Assembly: GCA_951394045.1 (NCBI GenBank)
Contig: OX595992.1
Span: forward strand, 434,001 to 498,000
Length of the DNA: 64,000 nt
Origin: Nitzschia sp. DOCU1
Lineage: Eukaryota; Bacillariophyta; Bacillariophyceae; Bacillariales; Bacillariaceae
Direction of reading: 5' to 3'
Part shown: piece by piece, positions 21,380 through 30,129 of the stretch
How positions within the stretch are numbered: the first letter of the stretch is position 1
How the letters are laid out: each line of letters opens with the position of its first letter
Made by a program: the position numbers and the translations under genes
Notes under the pieces: model-generated
The model's database searches: none
Seen by the model: the letters and a program-made list of their open reading frames with translations, nothing else
Told to the model about the DNA's origin: nothing

Positions 21380-22363
21380 ATGGTATGGAATGTAAAAATC
21401 CCTTTTACCGGGGAAACGGTCTTTCCTCTTTTCGTTGTCGTGGTGGCTGGCGTTGTGGCGTGGGTGTATCTTCGCACCAGGCCCAAACAACGAGTGATGG
21501 TGCCGGTGTCGTGTCCAAATCCGAATTGCATCCGATGCCAGCGATATCGGCAGGTTCAGTGCAGCGCTCGGTCAAGAATGCCATGGGTGGCCCGTCAAGT
21601 TCGGCAGACTCATCCCGATGATTCCCTGGATCGAATTTGCGATTCGATTCAAAATCCACAGAAATTCTGCTCATCCTTTCAGGCCCCAACTGTTTTGATG
21701 GTCCGAGATCTACCATCTGAGGAAGTCGTGACAAAAATCCATGAGCCTGAGATAAAGCGACATCTTTCTGATCTATCTCGAAACAGCAACTTGTTTGGCG
21801 ATATTCTTTCGGAAGTCGACCGAGTGGACCATAATTTCTGGGATCGGAATGACACCCCGACAGGATCCTGGGAGGTCTTACCACTGCTCAACCAAGGCCA
21901 ATGGGACATTGATATTGCAGGTCAATGTCCACGTCTCATGCAAGTTGTGAAGCAGGTACCCAATTTACTTGACGGGTCTCTGTTTGGTAACGCCATGGTG
22001 TCGAAGATTTTCGAAGGAACGTTTATCGAACCACATTGTGGCCCGACCAACGTTCGGCACCGACTTCAATATACTCTTCTCGTGCCCCTCATCAACGATG
22101 AGATGCAAGGCTCAAACTCTTCGCCGTTTCTTGAAATCGGAAGAAATGTGCGGTTATCTTGGCGACGGCCTGGGGACTTCTTCGTATTTGACGACTCCTT
22201 TGTTCATTCAGTCGACTACCCAAGCTCCAAAACCAAGTGTAAAGACTCATCATGTAAAGACCACCGAATGGTGCTCATCATTGATCTTTGGCACCCAGAT
22301 CTTTCGCCTGGGGAACGGAATTTGATACGAGACATGTACCCACCGTTCGACCCTCGACAGTAA
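21380..22363 (+). CDS. Aspartyl/asparaginyl beta-hydroxylase-like membrane protein
   Basis: 327 residues. Members are 2-oxoglutarate- and Fe(II)-dependent dioxygenases that hydroxylate Asp/Asn in secretory-pathway proteins. A single membrane segment at about 13-31 makes this a signal-anchored type II protein with the enzyme in the lumen. Right after it lies a cysteine cluster (C-x4-C-x2-C at 45-53). The catalytic part has EPHCGPTNVRHRLQ, giving metal ligand His219 with Gly221 in the place where other dioxygenases have Asp, and DDSFVHSV with ligand His276. The two-histidine, no-acid arrangement is typical of this family. Single exon, start context aacaccATGg. The TPR region of animal ASPH is absent. 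Substrate unknown. Confidence 0.85.
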   Translation: MVWNVKIPFTGETVFPLFVVVVAGVVAWVYLRTRPKQRVMVPVSCPNPNCIRCQRYRQVQCSARSRMPWVARQVRQTHPDDSLDRICDSIQNPQKFCSSFQAPTVLMVRDLPSEEVVTKIHEPEIKRHLSDLSRNSNLFGDILSEVDRVDHNFWDRNDTPTGSWEVLPLLNQGQWDIDIAGQCPRLMQVVKQVPNLLDGSLFGNAMVSKIFEGTFIEPHCGPTNVRHRLQYTLLVPLINDEMQGSNSSPFLEIGRNVRLSWRRPGDFFVFDDSFVHSVDYPSSKTKCKDSSCKDHRMVLIIDLWHPDLSPGERNLIRDMYPPFDPRQ

Positions 22364-23715
22364 AAGGACCCATTAGCAGCGGTACAACCGATGTGCACAC
22401 TCGTTTTGGAGAGGACTAGCCAGTACTACAGGAATTTTAACAACCATTCCCAAAGTGCGTAAGAAGGCCAAGGTGGGAGTGTTTCTGTCTGCTGGTCTCG
22501 ACGACTGGTCCCTTCGATTCTTCTTGCTATCCGGGCCAGTCAGGCCAAGTTCTTATCTGTGTACTGGTCCGACCGCATTCACCACATACGGTACCTTCGA
22601 AACCCATTCAAGATAGTAATGCCCCAAGCAATTTCAATCTGTATGCTCAGTTTTCATACCCGACCGGCGGCATGCTGTAACAGTGAAGATGTTGGGTTGT
22701 GATGCTCGCCCCTTTTGCTTCTTAAGGAATACTGTGTTAGCTACTACTCCTGCTGACTACTAGTTGGCTACGAACGAGTGACGCTTCGCCTCCGCTCTTA
22801 ACTACTCTCTAGTGTAGTCGTAGGAGCAGCCAGTACCAGGTAAATCTATGGCGGTCGTTCGGTGAGGATAGTAATAACGACCGCCCAAAGAATGATGTGA
22901 GGGAAGAAGGGGGAGGAAAATGCAGATCATGTGTAAAGTGACGCGCATGGCTCTTCCTCACTTTGTGGATGGCATTCAAAAAACAGGGGGGTTAATAGTG
23001 CCGTCGCTCATTCAAATAATCTTTTATACAGAACTGTACCCCACCGAAGGCGAGATATAATAATCTTCGCTGACATCGCTCCTTGGCCCGGGGGAATCGT
23101 TGTTATTGCCTAGGTGCTTCTCCTCAATTTGAAAGGCTATTTTGTCAATTGGGTAGTTCAGCTCTGCCATATGTAAATATCAGTCTACAAATTTCTCAAC
23201 TCGTTCCCAAGTGCACACAAGGGGCATATGAAACGGAACCATTTCTACAAGAATGCAGTCCTTTCATTGCTGGGATGGTCGCTCTTATGTAAATGCCAGT
23301 CTACAAAAGGTTAAATGGGGCATATTTCTCAACGTTTCTCACCTTGTTCGACACCATTCTAATCACGTTTCTGGTTCGACTCGCCCTCGGAACCTTTTCT
23401 GCAAGAATGCAGTCCTTTTGGGACCGGCAGCGCAATGTTCTATTGCAGCCATTAACTATCCGTCGAGAAGTTCAAGGTGGCCGGCAGCACAAGCTCGGAA
23501 GTTTGTGCAAAAGAGTAATCCCATCATAATGCCCTTCTAAACGCTCAATCCAGCGGCTGGGCTGTTTTGTGCATTTCCTGATTAGCACAACGACTTTACG
23601 AGTACCGATACCTGCCTGGTGGTACTTTCTTATACTACCTACTGCTCGAGTCGAAAACAATCATATCGACCTCCCCCTCGTCCTTCTTGGCATTTTGTTG
23701 TTTTCCTTCACCATT
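22364..23715. other. Intergenic with a diverged direct repeat
   Basis: About 1.35 kb. Only short frames. Between about 23170 and 23420 two diverged copies of a block occur: atgtaaat followed by cagtctacaa, a ggggcatat box, ggaacc, and the landmark caagaatgcagtcc beginning at 23248 and 23402. The open frame of the next gene extends upstream to 23569, but the start is a non-ATG codon. Confidence 0.5.
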
Positions 23716-24774
23716 ATGACACCAGGACTACTAAGAGAACGCATCTTGACCTGCATCAGTCTGAATAACGAAGCGGTATTGCTGCTGTCCGCCGGGGGGA
23801 ACGAGGATCGAAAGGCGTTGGGATTGCTGAAAACGGGTGTTGAGATTGTTCGAGACGCTCTTTTCTCTTCATGCCCCCCTCCTGTTGCTGCACCATTTGT
23901 TATCAGCACCGGTGGCAGCAGTCGAGGTCCCGAGGAACGCGGAGGAGGCCACTGCACGCCGGGGCGTGATCTACTACCGCTTGATACGGGCACCACGCTG
24001 CAGGCTACGCTCGCACACCAGTCCCCGCCAGTACTGGTAGTACCACCACCGCAGAACCACGCAAACACCACAGCGATTTTAGATGCTTGCGAGGAGGAGG
24101 AACACGAGCATGATGCCCTGATATCGCAGACGCTGATCCAAGATCCCCCAATACAACTCCCTGGCATGACAGGGGCATCACCAGCACCAAGGGATCAAGT
24201 CTGTTCCTTCATCTTCAACCGCCTGTTCCTCATGAGCCCACATGTGCTCGCAAGTGCTGACAAATGTTTACTTCATAACAAGAAGAAATACGGCGAGTAC
24301 AACAACGACCATCATGAGGATCTTTTTGTTGATCCTGAATTGCAAGCAGTGATTGCTGCAACCTTGCTCTTCACGATGGCAATGACTTATCATCGTCTGG
24401 CCTGCCATGCCAATGATGCCAATCACGCAAACAACAAGAAGGCCCGCGATGCCCACACTTCCAAAGCCATTGAGCTGTATAGCACAGTGCTTCGGCTCGC
24501 CCAATTGGACGACAGCAGCTGCCCATGCTCTGGCCTAAGTTGTGATGCTACTATCGGTATACTTTGTTGTGCGGCCTTGAACAATCGCTCACTGCTCATG
24601 TTTGAGAGAGGAGAGTATGTATCGGCAACCGAAGGCTTTGATCTGCTCCATCGACTCATGTTCAGTTCTCGTCGGAGATTTCAGGAAGGAATGATGCTTC
24701 AACTAGAAGAGCTCGATGGCTTGATATTGAATATTCTTTTCCTACGACAACCACCACTAGCCGCGGCGGCTTGA
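23716..24774 (+). CDS. Unknown helical protein, possibly TPR-like
   Basis: 352 residues from the ATG at 23716 (MTPGLLRERI). The first 60 residues read as two helices of a TPR-like hairpin (SLNNEAVLLLSAGG then ALGLLKTGVEIV). Residues about 60-150 are Pro/Gly/Ser-rich and probably disordered. Residues about 165-340 are helical, with pairs typical of repeat proteins (AATLLFTMAMTYHRLA, AIELYSTVLRLAQ, AALNNRSLLMFERGEY). I recall comparable diatom proteins with the same order (short N-terminal hairpin, disordered insert, helical end), all without known function. No catalytic residues seen. Single exon. Confidence 0.65.
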   Translation: MTPGLLRERILTCISLNNEAVLLLSAGGNEDRKALGLLKTGVEIVRDALFSSCPPPVAAPFVISTGGSSRGPEERGGGHCTPGRDLLPLDTGTTLQATLAHQSPPVLVVPPPQNHANTTAILDACEEEEHEHDALISQTLIQDPPIQLPGMTGASPAPRDQVCSFIFNRLFLMSPHVLASADKCLLHNKKKYGEYNNDHHEDLFVDPELQAVIAATLLFTMAMTYHRLACHANDANHANNKKARDAHTSKAIELYSTVLRLAQLDDSSCPCSGLSCDATIGILCCAALNNRSLLMFERGEYVSATEGFDLLHRLMFSSRRRFQEGMMLQLEELDGLILNILFLRQPPLAAAA

Positions 24775-25074
24775 CACAAAGTCGGGTCTAGAAGCCGACG
24801 ACCCATGTAATAAATTGTCAGCGTTTTGTGGTCAAAATCTCGCATGGAACCTTTGTCGCACTGCCATTAGTAGTAGAAGATTATGGAGGCAGAGTATTAC
24901 TTCCAGCACCCGTCGACGCAAGGGCGTATCCCTTGCGCCTGCAGAAAGCAGAGGATATACTTGAAGCAGTCTTCGACGACACGAACGCTCAGCCAGTATG
25001 GCGCCAACCTGAAGCACAAACATAATTCTGCTCCAAAACAACGTGATCTTGTTCTGTTTTTGTTCGGCGGTAAT
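24775..25074. other. Convergent intergenic region
   Basis: 300 bases between the 3' ends of the helical unknown and the leftward pseudouridine synthase gene. Overlapping short frames only. Confidence 0.5.
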
Positions 25075-26091
25075 CTAAATGGGAATATCATACTCGATAT
25101 GTTCCAGGCACAAACCTTTTGCTGGTGCCGTTTGTAGAAGATCCCCCGGAACAATAGAATCGGTGCTGGTAGCAGAGCCGGAAAACGAGCCTTCCACGGT
25201 TACTTCAAGACCAGCAGCAATATCATGGCGGCAGATACACTCTTCCAGTTGATCTAGTTTGACTCGCCCAGTACCAACACCAGCCAAGATCCCCACCGCT
25301 CGCCGCATCATTCGATACAGGAAAAAGTCGCAGACCCCACAGATCTTGATAAGCGTTTGTCTCTCATCGGCACCCGAAGAATATTGGAAAGGTCCTCCTA
25401 TGCTCACGGTCTCCACAGTCAAAACCAAAGCTCGCACTGGATCTCTCATCTCACCTTCTTGCGAGACTGACATCCATTGAAAGTTATGCTTTCCACTCAG
25501 GACAGTCGCCCCCAGTGTCATTTTCGCTAAGTCAAGCGATTGATCTATTTGCCAGGCAAAGCGATTGAGGAATGGAGATCGGACACCCTGCATAGAGCTG
25601 GAAATGTAATACACGTAGCGTTTCCAAAGGCACGAAAACCGAGCATCAAAGTCCGACGGCACTGGTGCCGCAGACAGTGCCGAAATGGAGCCAGCGCCAC
25701 CATTGCAGGCAAATTCCTTGAGTGCACTGCGTAGCGATTTCGCCGCCAACAAATTCATCTCCGAAATACTGGCCTCGTCGTCGTTCTCCTCATTCCTGGC
25801 CAAAGCTAGACGCGTCACTTCCGCATGCGTTAAATCTACTGTAATGACAGCACCCTGGGCATGAACGCCACTGTCAGTTCTGCCCCATCCAAATATGCGC
25901 AAAGGTCGTCGAACCATTCTTTTCAGGCGGGTTTCGATTTCATCTTGAATCGTATTGCCATGTGCCTGCGATTGAAACCCCTGGTAATCGGTGCCGTCAT
26001 AAGCGATCTTAATGGCAAATCGGGTCGTCCCGTCGGCGGCCTTTCGGGCTTCGCTCGGAATGGCGTTGCGTTCTCTCTGGTGGTGCGGCAT
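25075..26091 (-). CDS. tRNA pseudouridine synthase, TruA family
   Basis: 338 residues. TruA-type enzymes isomerise uridines in the tRNA anticodon arm. The start of the domain is IAYDGTDYQGFQ (about 29-40), and the catalytic segment GWGRTDSGVHAQG contains Asp73. Later motifs include RYVYYI, the FQWMS region, FFLYRMMRRAVGIL near 265-280, and a C-terminal LEHIEYD. The GVHA form of the catalytic loop is the bacterial type; eukaryotic Pus1/Pus3 usually have GVSA. A bacterial or endosymbiotic origin and an organellar role are therefore possible, though no targeting peptide is visible from this ATG. An unrecognised 5' exon upstream (toward 26300) cannot be excluded. Confidence 0.9.
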   Translation of the reverse strand: MPHHQRERNAIPSEARKAADGTTRFAIKIAYDGTDYQGFQSQAHGNTIQDEIETRLKRMVRRPLRIFGWGRTDSGVHAQGAVITVDLTHAEVTRLALARNEENDDEASISEMNLLAAKSLRSALKEFACNGGAGSISALSAAPVPSDFDARFSCLWKRYVYYISSSMQGVRSPFLNRFAWQIDQSLDLAKMTLGATVLSGKHNFQWMSVSQEGEMRDPVRALVLTVETVSIGGPFQYSSGADERQTLIKICGVCDFFLYRMMRRAVGILAGVGTGRVKLDQLEECICRHDIAAGLEVTVEGSFSGSATSTDSIVPGDLLQTAPAKGLCLEHIEYDIPI

Positions 26092-26750
26092 CCTACTGCG
26101 GTATCCACACTCCCACCACCACCACCATCTACTTGCTCCTCGCGGCAGTACACATTATTGTCGGCAAGGTACGATACGGGGAGGCAACGACCGCATGAAC
26201 AGACAAGGGTAGATAGCAGCAGAGGGTTCTTGCGTTTGACATGGCTCGAAGCAAACATCCATCTCATCCAAATAAGCGCCTGGCTGTCATTTTTTCGCTG
26301 ACGTATCATGGCACCGGTACGCGCACAGACGCAGATTGACGCGGCGGGCGCGCGGGACGCTCATTTTTTGCTCTCTTCTATCGCTTTCATCGGAACTCGA
26401 GAAAAATGGTCCCTGGTGGATGGAGTGTACCGCTTCTCAATAACGACTGCGGTGAGAAGCCCCTCAGATTTCGGATCCCCGCTCCAAGACCACGGTAGCA
26501 GCTCCATCTGACGAATAGGAGAAAGATATAGTGAATGTTTTGCTGGTAGTACTCTAGTAGTGCTAGAAGACTGAGTGAAGAAGATCCGTCGTGGAGTTTT
26601 TGGTGTTTATGAAGATTACTTTGATCATGATGTAGCTAAAATAAAGGTTGTCCGGTTCATAATGATAATGTTTCTGTTGGAACGATTGCCCCATCCAGGT
26701 CCAACAGTGCAAGAAGGAGTGTCCTCCCAATCGTGTAGTAGTAGAAAGAT
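26092..26750. other. Intergenic, no gene recognised
   Basis: About 660 bases between the pseudouridine synthase start and the 3' end of the serine-rich gene. A 128-codon minus-strand frame (25923-26309) overlaps the enzyme start in another frame; it could hide a leader exon but gives no family match. Confidence 0.4.
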
Positions 26751-27131
26751 CTAGTCCTCGTCCGTCGTCAATGGTAATACTAGCAGGAGTGTCGGGGGGG
26801 CGGCAGACGAGGACATACAGCCCAACTTTGCTCCTGGTGCCGACAACCGCCTGCTGGAGCCTGCCCTTTTTAGACAGCATGTCGACGTTGTGAAAGTCAA
26901 GCTTCCTCGACGTCCCCCTGGCTCCATCGGCGAGAGAAGGCAACTCTTGCCTCGGGTCACTTCCGGTCGGCATCCGGTTGGTGGCGATTCGTCTGGTGCG
27001 GAAAAGCTGGTGGTAGAATGTTGGCTCGAAGTCGACAACGAGCCTTTTGATTGATGGCTTGACTCGGACAGCGACCTTCTTACGCTCAATTTTTCCGATG
27101 GTGCTCGTTCGAGTTTGAAGGAAAGTGTCAT
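26751..27131 (-). CDS. Small serine/arginine-rich protein, copy A of a local duplication
   Basis: 126 residues, no known family. It is clearly homologous to the gene at 28900-29217. Both begin at the same ATG with FKLERAPS, then share SSQHSTTS, DESPPT, RPEVTR-KSCLL, GRRGSLTFTTST and LKRAGSSRRLS, and end at the matching place in an acidic ED. Length differences between the copies (11, 1 and about 9 residues) all keep the frame, which supports translation. Many R-x-x-S sites suggest phosphorylation, by inference. Copy A has an extra segment (SHQSKGS). An overlapping alternative frame is also open in both copies, so frame choice rests on the matched start, stop and indel pattern. Confidence 0.55.
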   Translation of the reverse strand: MTLSFKLERAPSEKLSVRRSLSESSHQSKGSLSTSSQHSTTSFSAPDESPPTGCRPEVTRGKSCLLSPMEPGGRRGSLTFTTSTCCLKRAGSSRRLSAPGAKLGCMSSSAAPPTLLLVLPLTTDED

Positions 27132-27659
27132 CTTGTAGGTGCTTGGGTTGCTATTCGAAGGTGCTTGGAATCAAGGTAAAAGCACAAGGTTGGTGCGGGG
27201 TATCGCCTTGCAAAATTTATGCATCCACTCCATCCAACAATACGGTTTCTCACAATTCCTAAGAGAACGCAATATCATATCTGGAAACACTGTGGTTCTT
27301 TGAAACAAAAGAACTATCATTTTATCCCGTTCGAGCGAAACGGGCATCAACATCAACAATTATGGGTTCATTCACGAAAGGTGGCCTTTCTTCGAATGCA
27401 TGGGGGCTTGTGGGCACATATTAAAGAAATGCTTCGTATAACAAACCTATTCTTGTTAGACATTACCGGGATGACCGTCATAAACTTTGAGAACACATTT
27501 ACCGCACATTAAATGCAGTGTGGCACGATAGTACCTGGTATGATCAAAATGTGACCGACGATCGACGCGAACGTCTTAGTAAGCTAATTGAGGGCCATTC
27601 GCTAAATATGGTGCATGGGAAGCAGAACGAAAGTGCAGCAAAGTGGCTTCTTTTCTGAT

Positions 27660-27862
27660 GTATTGGCAGATGCTTCACAGAATATCGAAGTGATACTCGG
27701 GATAGTAGAGACATTACTACCAGGTAGAGCGATTCCCGGATGTCGCTAATTGAGAGCGCACATACAGATGCTTCAGAATATCAAATTGATACTCGGGACA
27801 GTCGAGTCACTACCAGGTAGAGCAATATTCAATTCCTGGATGTCGCTAATTGAGAGCACATG
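27660..27862. repeat. Tandem repeat, two units with 100-base period
   Basis: Units share cagatgcttcaga, gatactcggga, ccaggtagagc and tgtcgctaattgagagc. The last landmark starts at 27741 and 27841, exactly 100 bases apart. Noncoding. Confidence 0.85.
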
Positions 27863-28221
27863 CTATGGAGGCAGTGCCTGTTACACCTGGTTCTTGTAGA
27901 ACATAGTCCTCGATCGACGAGCAACGCGAATACTGTGTTTGAAATTGTGTCGTTGGGGTGTTGCTGCGATGACCGAACTGATGCACGGAAAAAGGCATTC
28001 GCCATCATTGGTAAACTTGGAATGCCAGTACCGTGGGCCCGAGAACGCAGCTATCATACATCGTGTAAGACCATGGCTATCTATTTGAGCCCATACTATG
28101 GAGGCAGTGCCTGTTTGCATCGTCGTACCTGCGACGGTGGCACTCATAGGCGCTAGTTGTCGTGCTAGTAACAGCACGACCACGGTAGCAGGATGGTGAC
28201 TAGTAGTAATACTAGCAATAT

Positions 28222-28281
28222 ACTAGTAGTACTTGTAGTGGCTCGTCACAGCAGCTACTAGTAGCCACTACTACTACTAGT
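28222..28281. repeat. Inverted repeat (imperfect 19-bp hairpin)
   Basis: Left arm 28222-28231 plus 28235-28243, right arm 28263-28271 plus 28272-28281. ACTAGTAGTA pairs with TACTACTAGT and GTAGTGGCT with AGCCACTAC. There is a three-base bulge on the left and a 19-base loop. It may be a mobile-element remnant or a structured RNA; neither is shown. Confidence 0.8.
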
Positions 28282-28573
28282 AACACCAGGATTATGTGGT
28301 TGGCGAGCTGTGCCGGTACTATTACTATTAGCCCAAGCTATGAAGTTACAGTAGTGCTGTATCGTAGTTGGTGGTTGCAAATGCCAGGCAGCCTTAGGCA
28401 TCACACCTGCGGTGCTCCGCCCCACGGCCGGCCAGAGAAGGCATAAACATTGCCGATTTGGTGTTTGGAGTTGTGTCGTCCTTCAGTGCTGCTGACTGAC
28501 GGAAACGGCATTCATTGTAAACTTGGAATGCCAGTATCTAGTACGGCGGTGCTGTAAGTGACTTCGGCTCCGG

Positions 28574-28575
<2 letters not shown>

Positions 28576-28609
<34 letters not shown>
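28576..28609. repeat. (GA)17 microsatellite
   Basis: Uninterrupted run of 17 GA dinucleotides. Confidence 0.95.
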
Positions 28610-28612
<3 letters not shown>

Positions 28613-28899
28613 GCTATTCCGTATGCTAGATAGCGCTAGTAGTCACTACTACTAATAGAAAGATACACGGATGGTGCCACTTTAGTTCTGGTTAGAACTA
28701 CTTTAGTAGCTGTGCTATGGAGGAAGCAGGGACCGTCCTCTTCCGACGACTCCCTGTTATCATGAAATGACAGCACTAGCACAGCAAGCAGCAACCGGGT
28801 TGTTCAGTGAGGGTTTTGGGGCCTCTTGGCGATTGCAGCTATAAAAACGGTGCCATCCAGGTAAAAAGTTTAATTCCCCTGACACTGCGTACAAAGGAT

Positions 28900-29217
28900 C
28901 TAGTCCTCGACCATTGTGTTCGGTATTAGGATTGTTGGGGGAGAGGAGCACGGTGATGCCCCTGATAGCCGTCTGCTGGACCCTGCTCTTTTGAGACTGT
29001 TTGTCGACGTTGTGAAAGTCAAGCTTCCTCGTCGTCCTTCTGGGTCCGTAGTTTTGAGAAGGCAGCTCTTGCTTCGGGTGACTTCTGGTCGACTTCTGGT
29101 TGGTGGCGATTCGTCTGTGGGAAGGCTTGTGGTTGAATGTTGGCTTGAAGCCGACAACGAGCTTCTTGCGCTCCATCTGTCCGATGGTGCTCGTTCGAGT
29201 TTGAAGGCATGTGTCAT
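28900..29217 (-). CDS. Small serine/arginine-rich protein, copy B of a local duplication
   Basis: 105 residues, homologous to copy A at 26751-27131 over its whole length with frame-preserving gaps. The conserved blocks are given under copy A. Compared with A it lacks the 11-residue insert and has a shorter C-terminus, and the middle differs (KTTDPEG against SPMEPGG). No known domain. The two genes have the same orientation and lie about 1.8 kb apart. Nucleotide similarity is strongest from about 29000 to the start codon. Both may be functional, or one may be decaying. Confidence 0.55.
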   Translation of the reverse strand: MTHAFKLERAPSDRWSARSSLSASSQHSTTSLPTDESPPTRSRPEVTRSKSCLLKTTDPEGRRGSLTFTTSTNSLKRAGSSRRLSGASPCSSPPTILIPNTMVED

Positions 29218-30129
29218 CTTTTACTAGGTTTTGGTTAAAGGTGGAAATGATCTATTGCAGTTTTGTCGGCCGTCGATTTTGTGATATTTCGAAAGGCAAG
29301 ATCTTTCGCTGGATTCCTTCTTTGCTAAAACAAAGACAATGCTTTCTCACAGAACCCAGTGTCAAACGGGAGTGTATGATATTATTTTGGCTCTCTTTCA
29401 CGAATACCGGTGATGGTTCCGGGGGTCCGATGACTACATTTTACAACCTGATGCCCAGTGACATTTGGAGGCTTGTACGTCGAGTTTGTGAAGTCATAGA
29501 AGCACATAAGAACAGGGCGTAAAAGGCATCCAGCTGATTTAGGGTGCTTCCGTGCGTTCTTTAAGTCGAGTCATCCTTCCTAATACCAGATACATATCAG
29601 CTGTTGTTTATGGAATGTCCACGGTGAGCACGCGGAGATTGGAAATGAGCTATCTACCAGTAAACCGTAGCTTTAGAAACTACTAGCGCGAAAATGTTGC
29701 AGCAACTATCATATTGCGTCCGCTGCTCTAGTGACAGATCTAAAGGAATTAACTAGTACTCTAGAGAAACGACTCCAATTGAGATAATTTTACGCTCTAC
29801 TGCGACTGCTCTGCCGTACTCCAATATTTCATGAGCAAGTTCTTGGACTTCTGGACTATTATTAGACAGTTGGCCGGTAAATGTGAGCCATTACCATGAG
29901 CTCACACGGTCAAATAATGCTTTCTCTGTGGTACTGAAGAATGGAGCAGGGGGCGACTCAGAGAAGTTGCTTCGACGTGACCCAGCGTTGGATGGTTTAC
30001 AACCAAGGCAGTATAAGCCGCTGAACGGCTAGTCAGCCGAATACAATTCTAGAATCATCTGCGCCCACTGGCGTTTCAGCATAGAAACAGCATCTGGCAT
30101 GTTTGTACACAAATTCATTGTGACACGGC
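29218..30129. other. Intergenic, no gene recognised
   Basis: About 910 bases. A 103-codon plus-strand frame (29211-29522) ends in a helical-looking segment but has no family match. Otherwise AT-rich noncoding sequence. Confidence 0.45.

Larger units (their letters stand above)
27132..28899. other. Repeat-rich intergenic segment between the two serine-rich copies
   Basis: About 1.8 kb. No gene recognised. It contains a 100-base-period tandem repeat, a hairpin, a GA microsatellite (all listed separately) and a diverged duplicated block. In the block, aattgtgtcgttgg ... taaacttggaatgccagta at about 27942-28032 resembles a stretch at about 28466-28536, and ctatggaggcagtgcctgtt occurs twice (near 27862 and 28096). 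Confidence 0.6.

Noticed and set aside
28760..29176. Overlapping alternative minus-strand frame in the serine-rich copy B (and its counterpart 26563-26973)
   Set aside because: Both copies keep it partly open and share LDFHNVD, but starts and stops do not match between copies, unlike the chosen frame.
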